Part shown: piece by piece, positions 35,837 through 46,003 of the stretch | Position numbering within the stretch: position 1 is the first letter of the stretch | How the letters are laid out: each line of letters begins with the position of its first letter | NCBI GenBank assembly: GCA_963678675.1 | Contig: OY783193.1 | Span: forward strand, 255,501-319,500 | Length of the DNA: 64,000 bases | Reading direction: 5' to 3' | Origin: Xiphydria camelus | Taxonomy: Eukaryota; Arthropoda; Insecta; Hymenoptera; Xiphydriidae | Translations under genes and position numbers: made by a program | Notes under the pieces: generated by a model | The model's database searches: none | What the model was told of the DNA's origin: nothing | Seen by the model: only the letters and a program-made list of their open reading frames with translations

Positions 35837-38800
35837 ACGGTGAAGTCGGCTCGTCCTTTAGCAAGGAACGCGCCGTCGTGCTTCGGAGGCGATGAACGTT
35901 GAGGTACCTGCGAACAAATGGAAAGAATTTAGTCGTAATTTCTTAATTTCGACACTCTTTCCTCGGTAGAAGTCTCGCATTTGAATTGGGATATCGTCGA
36001 GTGGAATGCCGCAGAAACCTAGTTTTCGTGGACGAAGTCTCCTCCGAGGGAACGTTCACGCGCGTCCTCCGCAAGGGTCTCTCATCGTCCGCTCCTGCCT
36101 CTTTCCTCTTGTCGTCGTCATGTTCTTCTTCTTCTTCTGCTTGACGTCTTCTGAAATAAGTTCTCCAATTGTCAATAGGAACTCGCCGGTAATACTTCCG
36201 AGCTGCTTCTGTAATGCTCACCTGGGTAGGATAGGCCGACGAATTCGGAAATTTGGCCTTCCGGTGGTCGCACCTTGTTCCTTCTTCTCCACGTCATTTT
36301 CGTTACCGGTCTCGGGAACGGGGGAATCTGTCCGAAGACTTTTAAAGCGATGTATTGTAACAAGTAAGAAGAAAGAGATGAGCTATTTTTATTCGCGAGA
36401 AAAATGTGAACTTCTTTAATGTAGATGATGACCATTAGCAATTGCGTACATGAAAAATTGCAATTGATAAAATCATACCTAGCTTGCGTGGTGGGGCGAT
36501 TACGACGAATATTAACATAGCTGGGTGTCGCTCTGTGAGAAGAGGTCGTCGTTTCCGGTAGATTGCTTATTGCTCTTTCTTCAGAGGAGGCGACATTGGT
36601 ACTGTCCTGGTGGATCTCTTCTTCATCTTCTTCTTCTTCCGAAGGTGCCTTGGTAGATGGTCTACATAAAATCGAATCGTATCGTAAATGACTTTATTTC
36701 ACAAATTAAAAATGTTTTAAAAATATTTACGAGTATAGCTCACCTCTTACGTTCGATGGTGACATACCGAGGTTTATCCCTCCTGAGACTTCTTACTTCG
36801 GGAAGATCGTCCAGTCCTTCAAACTGAGCCCTTCCAGGTCCATTTTTAAAATTCGTCCTCGACCTCTCGATTTTCGGTTCCGGCCTCTTCACCTCTTCTT
36901 CTTCTTCTTCTTCTTCCTCCTCTTCGGAATCTTCCTCCTTTTCTTCGGCGGGAGGAGTGGTACGAATTCGAGAGTTCGCCTGACGACTCAGTACTCTTTC
37001 GTACAAACTGCGGCTGATGGAAGCTGGAGTGACTTGACTTCCGGCCACGGTGGTTCCTTCCGAGTTACCGCTACTGTGTTTTTCCTGAAGCAACAACTGC
37101 TTTTCCAGCTGCTCGATGCCTCCTGTCGTGACGATGATACAGAGCGTTGACTAATTATTCGAAGAAAATGCGAGAAGCGTCAGACTCGATTAATCGAAAG
37201 ACTACTTACCGGCCTTTTTAATGAGATCGATGAGTTCCTTGATAACTTTGGGATCTTCCTCGGCTTCATCGACTCCTGAACCAGCGGCAATGATCGAAGG
37301 GCGATCCTCTCCCCGTCCGGATACGGATTGATAAGGTCCGGTTCGGGATGTGACGGTTGTGGGAGTCGTCGAGGTGGTGATCGGAGTCGTCGGTCTGCTC
37401 CTACTGATCGTCTTGTAGGAGAGCGGTTTGGATGTAGTTGTAATCACGACCGTAGTTCTCGCGGTGGTACTGGAAACCGATTTCTTCACTTCTTCTTCTT
37501 CCTCCTCCTCCTCCTCCTCTTCCTCTTCATCGTCGTCGTCGTACTCGTACTCTTCGGAATCAGCGGACGTATCATCGGTCTTGGAACGCGGCGTGGTGTT
37601 CAAATACGTGGTTTTACTAGTCGCTGCCGTGATTGGTGCCCTCGTGGTCGAGACTGTCGATATTTTCGATTTCGGGCAGACGACGTTGCGCGGATAGTCG
37701 CACGAGTCTGCGGCCTTGTTGAAGACGAGACCTGCAATTTAGCAAATTCAATGAGCACGGAAAATGTGTTCACTTTATATTGCTCTATTTCAATTAACTT
37801 TAAAAGATATACGAGATGATACGCTTTACATTTCGTATTTAACTGCGTCTCGCGATTGCTTTACATAGGTGCGGTATTATCCACTCCAGCTGCGCCTAAC
37901 GATTCGAGACCGAACTACTTCGCAGTAAACGGGTTTTATGGTTGCCCTCGGTCAGGCGCAGCTGGCGTCTGTTGTACCTCGCTGTACTTGTAGGAGGCGC
38001 GATCGGGAAACCTATTTATTCCAATTTCGATAAATTGACTTTCTTACCGGAAGGACAAGTGAATTGATGAGCGACTATCCCCAGACCACCAGGACCGCTG
38101 TCGAGGCACCAAAAGTATTTCTTACAATCGCGCGGATGCGAGAAGAATCCTTCGTCCTCGCACTTGAAATCTACGATAAAAGAGATATCATTCGCGAACG
38201 CGCGCGATAGATTGATAATGTACTTGCAAATAAAAACGCACCGCTTCCAGGGTCCGGTGTAGTCGGTGGTTCGGGTGTCGTGGTCGAGTGTCCGCTTTTG
38301 GTCTGAACCTGCTTCTTCGATCCTCCTTCTCCCTTGATCCTTCGCCGCCCTCCCGGTCGAATGCGAGGGCGATTACTTCCAGAGGAAGACTTCTTCTCCG
38401 TCGATTTTTCTCGCGCGTTCGTCGCGGCGGATTCGATACTCTTCACGGCGCTGCTCTCGTTCTCCTCCGAGGAAGCATCGAGAACGAGGTCCTCATCGTC
38501 CGAGGGAACGATTCGATTTCTCGAAGCCGAGGACGGCTTCGGACGCCTGCCGCTTCCGGGTTTCCGGCCGATCGCGTTCGGGCTGATTCGCGTTTTCTTT
38601 CGCTGGTCCTCCGTCGACTTTGTCTTGGGCAACACGCTTGTGCTTTTCCTGAATCGAAAGTCGTGGATTGAGAAATTTCTTGATCTCACTTTCGAGATCT
38701 TTTCGACTAACGTTTAGGTTTCAGCGCATGATTATTGGATCGATACCTCGGCGAAAATATGAAGTACCAGTGGAAATTCATCTTTGCTTAGAAAATCATC

Positions 38801-41800
38801 GATATCTCGGTGTTCCTTCAAGATTTCCCCAATATATCAGCGCGAAAAAATATATCGAATAGGGTAGTCGGGATATCGATTCTAGAGATTTCGATTTTTG
38901 CAAAAATGTGAAGGGGTTGAATGACGTTTTTAATGTTAATCGAAATTTCTGAAATCGGTCGTTTAAACCACCTACATCTACGAGTATCTTACGTATTTTT
39001 CCACTCTCTGATTACGAGAAGCGCGATTATTTGGTCGATATCTCGAAGGATATGTTAAATATCGGTGAATTTATGTGTGCACGAGAAAAATTTTTTTCTC
39101 ACAAAATCATCGAAATATCTCGTTGTTCTCTCGAGATTTCCTCAGTAAATCCATGATTTTCGTAACGAGCGCGAGGAAATCAATACATCTCGAATAATCG
39201 AATAATTCTCTTCATCAGTCCACTCACTCGCTTTCCGGTTGCAGAAGAGACTCCTTGGCCGCTTCGATCAGGGGATAGGCGCGACCGTGACACTTTCCGC
39301 GGAAGTCGTCATTGTCGATGGACCAGAACATGATACCTCCGAGATTCCTCTCGACGACGTAACGAGCTTTGAGTTTAACGATCTCTATGTCGTCGTAGCC
39401 CACCCATTGATTCTCCTTGTAGGCGTAGGGACCCATCGCGTTGGGATTGGGCTGCTCGACGATCCAATCGTCCGATTTCATGATGTTCTCGCATATCTGA
39501 GGAGAGAAGAACTCGTTTCGAATTGACGAAACACTCGACGAATCGACGAGGACAATTGAAATTTTCATTATGAAAGAACAGATGACCTCGTAGTACGCGA
39601 GATATCCCTTCTCCCTCGTCGCGTCTCCCTCCTCCCCGGGACCGTCGGCGGGCGAGCCGATATCCGTCGCATCCTCGTTGATGAGGGTGAAGGACCTTCC
39701 GTAGGTCGGTATTCCGAGGACGATCTTGTCGGAGGATGCCCCCTTGTTCAGGAGGTGATTTATCGTGTAGTCCTGCGAAGGGGGGAGCAGCACAATAGAA
39801 CGAACATCCTACAACTTTCTCGTTTCGCTCGCTACACGCCGCAACGCGGGAATGCAAAACCGGCCTTACAATGTTGAGTTCGGTGTCGTAATTATACTCG
39901 TTGTCCTCCTCCAGCGGAAAGAGGGGGGAGTGATGGTTCACGGCGGGCTCGAAGGCCGAGTGATAGTCGTAGGAGAGCAGATTGATAAAGTCCAGGTACT
40001 CGTTCAGCCGCGGCACGTCGTAACCCTTGTCGATGTACTCTATGCCCGCCGGCACGGCCATCGACAGGAGCAACCGCGGCCTGCCCGTCTTCGAGGATTC
40101 CCTCTCGAATTCCTCGCGCAGTTCCTGCGGAAGATCTCGTCAGTTTGCCGTGTCGAATTCCCGTCTTGATGGGACGCGAAACCCGCCGGAGGGAAGCGTT
40201 TACCTGCACCAGTTTGGCATAGTTCTCACGATCGCGAGCCTTGCCGCCGTCTCTGAACGCCGGGTACTCCCAGTCGAGATCGAGACCGTCGAAGTGATTC
40301 TGCCGGAGGAACTTGACGGAGTTCTTCACCAATTTCTTTCGCCTCTTGGGGTCCGCCACCATCGGGGAGAATCTACTGGAGCCTTCGTTCCAGCCTCCGA
40401 TGGCGAGCATCGTTTTGAGCTCCTTGTTGTAGGTCTTGAGGCCGGTGAACTTGGCGTATCCACCTGGAGGACGCGTCGGTCAAAACGTCGCTTCGAAGGG
40501 ATCATACCGAGAGAAATAATTGCCGGTATCAACCAAATTTCTTCTCAAACCAAAATATGATGTAATTCCGGAATCACAAGCTATGATTTTTTGTTTCGTA
40601 CGAGAAAATATTCGATAGACTCGAATATTTTTTTTTCACGTAGACAAAATTATCTTGCCCCAACGAAGGTGTACTCGAATCAAGAATATACATATGTATG
40701 TACATCTTTCGCGACCAAGAATTTGTATTTCAACAAATTCAACGAGAAATATTTTTTTTCTTTCGATGGTACCAGCAATTATTCCTCTCAGTGTAGAATA
40801 GGGAGGGGCAACAGCTTTTCATCCACCTTTCTCGATGTCCTGATACTTGTCGAAGGGTTTCAGCGCGTTGTCCTTGGTGAAGCCGCCGAAGGCGTAGATC
40901 AGATGGGTACAGAGGTACGGATTAATGTTTTGCGGTGAGAATTTGGCAGTGCCTGGTCTGTAAACGGACCAGTTCGTGTAGTAGCAGACGACACGCTTTT
41001 CCGCCGCTTCTGAAAGAGAATTTCGTCAGGCGTGTGCACTCTCGGGAGCACGATGCGCGAGAGGAGTGCGTTTTGAAACATCCGTCGCGCCTCGAAGCGT
41101 TCGCGCCATTTCTTCGTGCAGCCTTTGATTCCGGTTGCGGGGACGAATCGACGCGAGGTCGAGTGAAACTTATCTCGTTTCGCGCGATAGGGAAATTCGT
41201 CCTCGCGCGCGCGCGGAGAGCGCGAGCGAGGCCGGATGTATCGGTCGAAGACGCGTCTTCTCCGTTCCCGATTGATTTCGGATTCCGCGGCGCACGCCGA
41301 TGCAAATCAAAGTGCGTCCCCTCCGCCAGTGCGGCGAGTGTAGGTGACGGCGCCGATGAGAATACAACGCGCGCAGGTCTAACGCCTTCGGCATCTTTCA
41401 GGCGCTTTCGTACGCTTTCACCGCGATGGACGAATTCGCGCGCGCGCGCGCGCGGAGACAATTCGCCGCGCGCGAATCCAAATTCGGATTCCCCCGGAGA
41501 CCCTGGAGGCGGGCAGCGAGGCCCGAAAGTTTGCTCGAGCGAACGTTTGCGGAAAAAATTGACGGCTCCTCGTTTGACGCGCGTTCCTACGCGGCCGACT
41601 TTCTCGCCGGATGATTTCGCGCGCGCAGGAGCGCCTGTTCGGCGCACTTGGAAGACGAGCAAGCGATCATGCGGTTTTTATATGTGCTGTTGAAAAAATT
41701 TGTATTTTTACTATATTTTTGTGTAAAGCTTTTTTTCAACACGTGATTAATTCATTATGAAAATTAATACATTTCCTCATGAAATTGTCCTTATAAATTT

Positions 41801-42737
41801 CACAACAGAGAATATTAATTTTCGTAATCACACATATTGGAAAAATTAGTTTTATATAAGTACCATATTGCACATTTGAAATAAAATGCAAGTACAAAAA
41901 TGTAATACAAATTGTTTGTACAGTATGTATATCGTATTCGCGCGCGGCAGGAAACTACAGCTGCACCGCTATACCGAATTTGATATCACGCGCGCATGCG
42001 ATCGTGCGCATTGGTAATGCCGCGCATATACGTGACGTTGGTCCCTGCAGGCGGATGACTCAGCCTCGGAAAGCCCATTGGAATGCCGATGCGCGGTCAC
42101 CCGCGTCAGAAGAATTCCGGTTCTCTCGAGAAAACTGAGATTTAGGCTCGTCCCCTCTCGTAAACGCGCGGGTTCGACGTCTCTTCCCCGAGGCGAGGCC
42201 AACCGGGGGCTTCGAAAAAGGTCTGCCTCGATTTTTACGATTCTATTTCGATCGCGGATTCGCGTCATCGGTCCATTCGGGGGACCACGATTCGCCAAAG
42301 TCTCCGCGGAGAACGGCGGTCTCACCGCGATTCGCGCTTGGCGAGTCCCCCGTTTTGCGACGGCATCGTCAACGATGCGGCCTCCGTAGCGCGGCGAGAA
42401 ATCTCCGGGGCTGCTCTTTGCGACACTCGGAACGACCGACCGACCGTTCGATCGACGTGAGCTGTAACGAATCTCCGCTCCGGTCGTCGTTGCTCGCCGC
42501 AGCCGAGAAGCGATTACGTCGCACCAAATTACGTCGCGTCTAATTGCAAGCGAAATCAACCGGCTGCACTTCGTTGCTTCGACGAGGTGGATGCTTCTAT
42601 CTGGCGGAAGCGGCCCCGGGGATGGGGGGTGGCTTGCGAGTGACGTTGCGAGGTACGAAATAAATGTTGAACCCACCGACGTGAATCGCCGCGAGCAGAC
42701 ATCCCAGCCAGAGAAGTTGCACCGCAGCTCGCACCTT
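24822..42737 (-). CDS. Cht6: Chitinase 6 (insect group VI chitinase), multi-exon, about 3,600 aa
   Basis: Secreted GH18 endochitinase thought to act on or organise chitin in the growing cuticle. Minus-strand exons in order: 42737-42677, 41009-40827, 40463-40204, 40124-39870, 39772-39587, 39496-39228, 38648-38242, 38170-38048, 37731-37210, 37122-36744, 36661-36479, 36338-36222, 36150-36019, 35907 to about 31441, 30971-27885, then either 26936-26789 plus 26703-26504 (stop) or 25211-24822 (stop). Layout: signal peptide, GH18 domain, CBM14, very long Thr/Ser/Pro/Arg/Asp-rich linker, optional C-terminal CBM14. This is the group VI architecture. Two points are unsettled: the exon bearing the start codon lies upstream of 42737 and was not found, and the junction between the two giant linker exons is out of phase as drawn. 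Domain-bearing exons have their own entries. Confidence 0.93.
25212..26503. other. Cht6 intron / alternative 3' UTR
   Basis: No separate gene is seen. Depending on the isoform this is an intron before the CBM14 exon or the 3' UTR after the stop at 26504. It contains short GCGT-rich low-complexity sequence near 25320-25370. Confidence 0.5.
26504..26936 (-). CDS. Cht6: Cht6 alternative 3' exons, isoform without C-terminal CBM14
   Basis: Two small exons. 26936-26789 (VELFEARGAARRRPGILRRP...STTD) begins in phase 0 and ends in phase 1. 26703-26504 continues ESPLNDAAAKRGTSEDSAK and stops after LPGILS. The joint (GACG, GTAGG donor; CTCGCAG acceptor) keeps phase. The tail is Arg/Ser/Pro-rich and has no cysteines, so this isoform would lack the terminal chitin-binding domain. 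Confidence 0.6.
27885..30971 (-). CDS. Cht6: Cht6 second giant linker exon (1,029 codons)
   Basis: Single open exon between an acceptor TTTTCAG (30972-30978) and a donor GTCAGT (from 27884). The encoded chain is disordered: Thr runs, VETSSEPTT-type tandem repeats (30244-30570), Asp runs (28166-28205 and 30167-30187) and periodic basic clusters such as RKIIRTE, RRRVINR and RRRIVLKRPR. Such Thr/Ser-rich chains are usually heavily O-glycosylated in secreted cuticle proteins. GTC/CGT triplet repeats underlie the poly-Asp and poly-Thr runs and create long meaningless frames on the plus strand. Confidence 0.85.
31441..35907 (-). CDS. Cht6: Cht6 first giant linker exon (about 1,490 codons)
   Basis: Starts in phase with the preceding exon at an acceptor TTCGCAG (35908-35914) as YLNVHRLRSTTARSLL and stays open for about 4.5 kb. 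The content is Thr-rich with acidic runs (about ten Glu at 34978-35005) and basic patches (FPRRIRPSPSTE, RRKAVRRRKP, RRRKVIRRLRP). A duplicated KYTVR(T/N)SRI(G/R)TTE(S/L)SR block occurs near 33230-33290 and 33400-33460. The natural donor at its end (GAGAG, GTGGCG) is phase 2, but the next exon is open only in phase 0, so the exact 3' border is not settled; otherwise the frame stops at 31425. Confidence 0.8.
36019..37122 (-). CDS. Cht6: Cht6 small acidic/basic linker exons (four)
   Basis: Exons 37122-36744, 36661-36479, 36338-36222 and 36150-36019 join in matching phases. They encode a disordered stretch with long Glu runs (36895-36925 on the genome) alternating with Arg/Lys patches (RNRPTTQAR, RRPILPR, RRTRVNVP). 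No fold or catalytic motif is seen. The acceptor of the third exon is weak and was chosen because it is the only one that keeps the frame open. Confidence 0.75.
37210..38170 (-). CDS. Cht6: Cht6 first CBM14 chitin-binding domain (two exons)
   Basis: Exon 38170-38048 gives DFKCEDEGFFSHPRDCKKY, FWCLDSGPGG and QFTCPSG. Exon 37731-37210 continues LVFNKAADSCDYPRNVVC. Together they form the six-cysteine peritrophin-A fold that binds chitin, directly after the short Ser/Arg-rich hinge that follows the catalytic domain. The rest of the second exon is Thr-rich with Asp/Glu runs and begins the long linker. Confidence 0.93.
37886..37965. repeat. 80-nt hairpin inside a Cht6 intron
   Basis: The arms CCAGCTGCGCCTAAC and GTCAGGCGCAGCTGG pair at 14 of 15 positions, 12 of them in an uninterrupted run. 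Further short pairing (CGAG with CTCG) extends the stem toward a loop of about 40 nt. It lies in the intron between the two exons of the first CBM14 domain. The size suits a miRNA precursor or a small foldback. Confidence 0.6.
38242..38648 (-). CDS. Cht6: Cht6 hinge exon between GH18 and CBM14
   Basis: Joins in phase to the last catalytic exon and to the CBM14 exon. It encodes a basic, Ser-rich disordered hinge of about 135 residues (KSTSVLPKTKSTEDQRKK to TTTPEPPTTPDPGS) with one acidic cluster, PSDDEDLV. It has no catalytic motifs. Confidence 0.85.
39228..41009 (-). CDS. Cht6: Cht6 GH18 catalytic domain (five exons)
   Basis: Exons 41009-40827, 40463-40204, 40124-39870, 39772-39587 and 39496-39228 encode a complete GH18 barrel of about 380 residues. 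It starts with AEKRVVCYYTNWSVYRPG. Conserved blocks follow in order: TMLAIGGWNEGSSRFSPMV, the active-site FDGLDLDWEYP (the Glu of DxxDxDxE is the catalytic acid), LSYDYHSAFEP, and GGIMFWSIDNDDFRGKC. All catalytic residues are present, so an active chitinase is expected. One intron (40464-40826) is largely made of a MITE. Confidence 0.96.
40507..40793. mobile_element. MITE, family B copy 1 (in Cht6 intron)
   Basis: The left end CCGAGAGAAATAATTGCCGG and right end TACCAGCAATTATTCCTCTC/AGTG are inverted repeats; the element of about 287 bp is flanked by TA on both sides. It has no ORF. Copies with the same ends occur at 54989-55276 and 58772-59070. The TA duplication points to Tc1/mariner-type mobilisation. 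Confidence 0.75.
41010..42676. other. Cht6 large intron after the signal-peptide exon
   Basis: The right part (42000-42600) and left part (41020-41660) are CpG-rich with short overlapping frames; the middle (41690-41940) is AT-rich. No coding exon in phase is recognisable. It could contain regulatory sequence. Confidence 0.5.
42677..42737 (-). CDS. Cht6: Cht6 signal-peptide exon
   Basis: Between an acceptor CGTTGCAG and a donor GTGGGT, the 61-nt exon reads KVRAAVQLLWLGCLLAAIHV in phase 0 to 1 and joins to EAAEKRVVCYYTNW of the catalytic domain. This is a basic start, a hydrophobic core and a plausible cleavage after VEA, i.e. a secretory signal peptide. The initiating Met must be on an upstream exon that I could not identify. 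Confidence 0.7.
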
Positions 42738-43043
42738 CTGCAACGCGACGGAGAGATATTATTAGCAACGATTTATAGATCATATCGTGACGAGATTAGA
42801 TGGGCATGCCTCGCCTTTTCAGGATAATTTTCCCGGGACTGATAGACTTCACTGTATTTATGATAAGAGAGGTACACGTCAGGGTTTCCGGATGTTTCTA
42901 CATTGCGGTACGGTAATTTTTCCTTCGAAAACAATAGATCGTGATAACTTATATCACAATTTATACTCGTTCCTGAGGAAAAAATTGTTCTTTAGCACAA
43001 TAGGAATATTCGGAAACCCTCGTGTGATACCTATTTTATTGTA
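42738..43043. other. Upstream flank of Cht6
   Basis: Polypyrimidine/acceptor sequence and further intron or promoter of Cht6. No gene is seen. Confidence 0.5.
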
Positions 43044-43308
43044 CACCGAGAAAATAGTTTATCGATAGTTAATAAATGTAATTTCAAATAAGTACAGCAA
43101 AATGAATATTTCGTTAGGACGAGAAAATATATGTTAATTATTAAAATGTTTATTTCATTCGAACGGTTGCCTCGAATCGAAGGATCAAATTATGCCAAAT
43201 AAATATTGTAATAATTAACGAATATTTATTTGATCTAAAAAAATGTTTATTTCGCCATATTCGAACAAACATGAATTAAAAAATTACAAATAAACTGTCT
43301 TTTCAGTG
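43044..43308. mobile_element. TIR element, family C
   Basis: The left end CACCGAGAAAATAGTTTATC and right end ATAAACTGTCTTTTCAGTG are imperfect inverted repeats of about 19 bp; TA precedes the left end. It is AT-rich, about 265 bp, with no ORF. A lone left-end-like sequence (CACTGGGAAAACAGTTTATT) also occurs in an Elk intron near 62608. Confidence 0.6.
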
Positions 43309-43317
43309 TGAATAGAG

Positions 43318-43524
43318 TGAAAAACAAATTTGCTTCATTCAACCATCATCAATTTAATACGGGAAACTTCACAGTGCAATGGCTACAATGCCATAAGAAT
43401 GTAAAGAAAAAATTAATTGAGTTGAAGCAACCAAATCGAAGTTGAAACAAGTGAATATCTCCGTGAGGTTCGCTGTATTCAACCTTCACCGATGGTTGAA
43501 TGAAAAACATTTTTTTTTTCAGTG
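43318..43524. repeat. Foldback repeat abutting family C element
   Basis: TTCATTCAACCATC appears near 43336 and its reverse complement GATGGTTGAATGAA near 43490. The right end TTTTTTTTTTCAGTG followed by TA is the same terminal motif as the other elements. The left end is unclear because it overlaps the border of the family C copy. Confidence 0.5.
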
Positions 43525-43629
43525 TAGATACAGTAAAATCTAACGGTATCAGTCTTTCCGCGCGTATAACACAAGTTGGTATTCATATCATACGCGAGGG
43601 ACCGGCACGAGACATTGCACCGCGTCATA

Positions 43630-43889
43630 CGCACAGAGAAAAAGAATTAGTTGGATCAACTGAGAATTACTTGCGGGGTCGATGGTATATTAATTATCAA
43701 TTTACATCAATTAAACTTTTTCATACATCAATTAAATATTTCTTCTTTACAATTATGTGGAATAGCATCTGATGATGATGGCATGGAAGAATTATCCGAT
43801 TAAAATGAAAAAAAGATTAAAATGATGTAAATTGATAATTACTTGCGACCCCGCAAGTAATTTTTAGTAGATTCTTTTTCTCCGTGCGC
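43630..43889. mobile_element. TIR element, family D
   Basis: The left end CGCACAGAGAAAAAGAATTA and right end ATTCTTTTTCTCCGTGCGC are inverted repeats, flanked by TA on both sides. A second inner inverted repeat, ACTTGCGGGGTCG with CGACCCCGCAAGT, follows. It is about 260 bp, AT-rich and non-coding. Confidence 0.7.
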
Positions 43890-45744
43890 TAATAGAGTTG
43901 CACAGAGCGAGGCAACGCGTCCTAGACGTTACGAGCGATATTAAAAATTTTCTATAAGCCGCGCGATTAACGATTCGGCGCGTATCGTTGATCTCGTGCC
44001 GTTTTACGAGCGCGAAGTCGAGACGGAGTTAAAGACTGCCTTCGAGCATCGTAGAAGGTGGTGATGAAATTATCCCAAGAGCGGGGCTATTAGCGCGGCG
44101 AATTCTTGCCTTTTTTCGTCGATCGTTTTACGGAAAGGTTTACGAGAGACGCTTCGCGCGCGGTCTTCTCGTTTGTTCTCTTCTCGATTTTCTACGGCCC
44201 GCTAACGAGAATGCGATAAAAGCGTCTGTAAAAACTAGTTCCTCGGTGAACGGCGCGTTTATGGAAAGTCGAGAGAGGTACGTAGTTTCGGTTTAATAAC
44301 GCAGATCGCGGAAGAAAGTGTCGTCGAAGCGATAATAAATTCTCAGCACATCGCCGCGAATATCGCGACACCGTATGCCGATGTCGTTCTGAGCGTTCCG
44401 TGGGTGTCATTGTGTCATTGTCTATGTCACGCGACGCATGCGAGTGCGCTTCGCGCATCGTGTCCTTTCTTCGATGAGACATTCGTTCCGAATAAAGGCG
44501 TCGATTGTTCGGCGATTCTCGCGGCCGTCGATCTACGACTCGCTCGCGCTTCGAACGCGGTATAGGTATAATGATCTGTAATTACGATCACGTATATCCG
44601 TATCGCGTAGTCGATTGGCGCGCGCGCGCATTTCCTCGGAACGACTCTACTCCGCGCGCAGAGCGCTCGGGGAAATAAAACGGTACTTCTCGCCTCGTTC
44701 GTCCTAGCTTCCGCTTTCTTTCCCTCTCGACGCTTCCCAATGAAATCCCCTTCTTTCGATAGATCGTCCGTCCGATCCGTGACGAAGCGTATATCCGCGC
44801 TAATTGAGCACCGCAGGATCGACGCAACTTCGAATTTCGCCAATCGCGCGTTCCTACCGCCGATAGAGACGTTTCGCGGTCCGCGCGCCTAACCGAGTGC
44901 AACTGACGATTACGCGTAATCTCTCTCTCGGTCGGGATTCGTAATCGTCGTCGTAACTCGGCCTTTCCACTGAACGGGCAGCGCGAGCGGATGTCGACTC
45001 TGGAAGATAGAGAAACACGCTCGCGCTCGGCGATCCGTCGTCGCGAACGCGGCGGCGATTTCGCGCCGCGCCGTTGACTCTCGGCTACGCCGTCTGCGCG
45101 GCCACTCCTCGCGCGATTACGTAACCCGTGTGTGAGGAGAAAGCGGAAGAGTCGTCGCGCGGCCCGGCCGAACGTTTGCTTTCTCGAATGTTTCGACTTT
45201 TCGATACCTAACGAGTCGAACGCGCGTTATCCGGCGTCGCGCCGCTCGTGTCGCCCGATGATGGGGTTGCGAGTTCCACCGGCCGCGCGGGGGACGAAGC
45301 GTGACGTAACGAGTAGTACGACGCGGTACAAGTGCACGAGCGTCGACGGACGCGCGCGCGCGCGCGCGTACTCACTTTCGCGTACACTTTCACAGCCTCG
45401 TCGCCGCTGTTGTCTCACACGACGGCGTTATATCGAATGGCACCCGAGGAGGAGTGTAATTTGGTTTATGTTAATGGCGCGTCGTAATGCGATTCATAGA
45501 AACTTCAACCGGATGGCAATTGGAATGACCGAGTAGGCGCGCTTTCGAGTGAATTTCTCGAGGGGCCTTTCGAGACGTGTCAAATTATATACGTTGAATT
45601 TTACATTCGTTCTGGCCTCGTCGTAAGTGAGACGTTGGGCGAGGAATTCAATTTTTCCGTCGAAGGCAGAATCAAGTTTCACGCCGTCCAGCGGTTCGGG
45701 GAATTTTGGGAAAGCTGGAAAAGTCGGGGAATAGTCTACGTCTA
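43890..45744. other. CpG-rich spacer, no gene recognised
   Basis: Contains CG-alternating tracts (e.g. 45353-45368) and many short overlapping frames without domains. It could be a promoter or enhancer region for Cht6. Confidence 0.5.
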
Positions 45745-46003
45745 CGCCGAGAAAAATAATTGGGTTAAAATGACAAAACGTGTCCGGTTAAACGCGTTCA
45801 GTCATTCTAACGAAAAGTCTGGTCAGTTTGACGAAATATCAAGTTATTCCAGCCAAATGTGTCTAATTAATCCAAACAAACGTTTAGTTATTCCAACCAA
45901 AAATTGGTCAATCTAACCGAACAGATGGAGGATCTACATTTCATCAAACGGTTTGATCATCTCCAGGATTTGTATTGAACTGACCAAGTCATTTTTCTCA
46001 GTG
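45745..46003. mobile_element. MITE, family A copy 1
   Basis: Starts CGCCGAGAAAAATAATTGGG, continues TTAAAATGACAAAACG, and ends in ATTTTTCTCAGTG; TA precedes the left end. It is about 259 bp, with the internal inverted-type motif CATTTCATCAAACGGTTTGA shared with the other family A copies. No ORF. Confidence 0.75.

Noticed and set aside
34624..35895. 423-codon plus-strand ORF antisense to the Cht6 linker
   Set aside because: Val/Ser-rich mirror of the Thr/Glu triplet repeats on the minus strand; no start context or domain.
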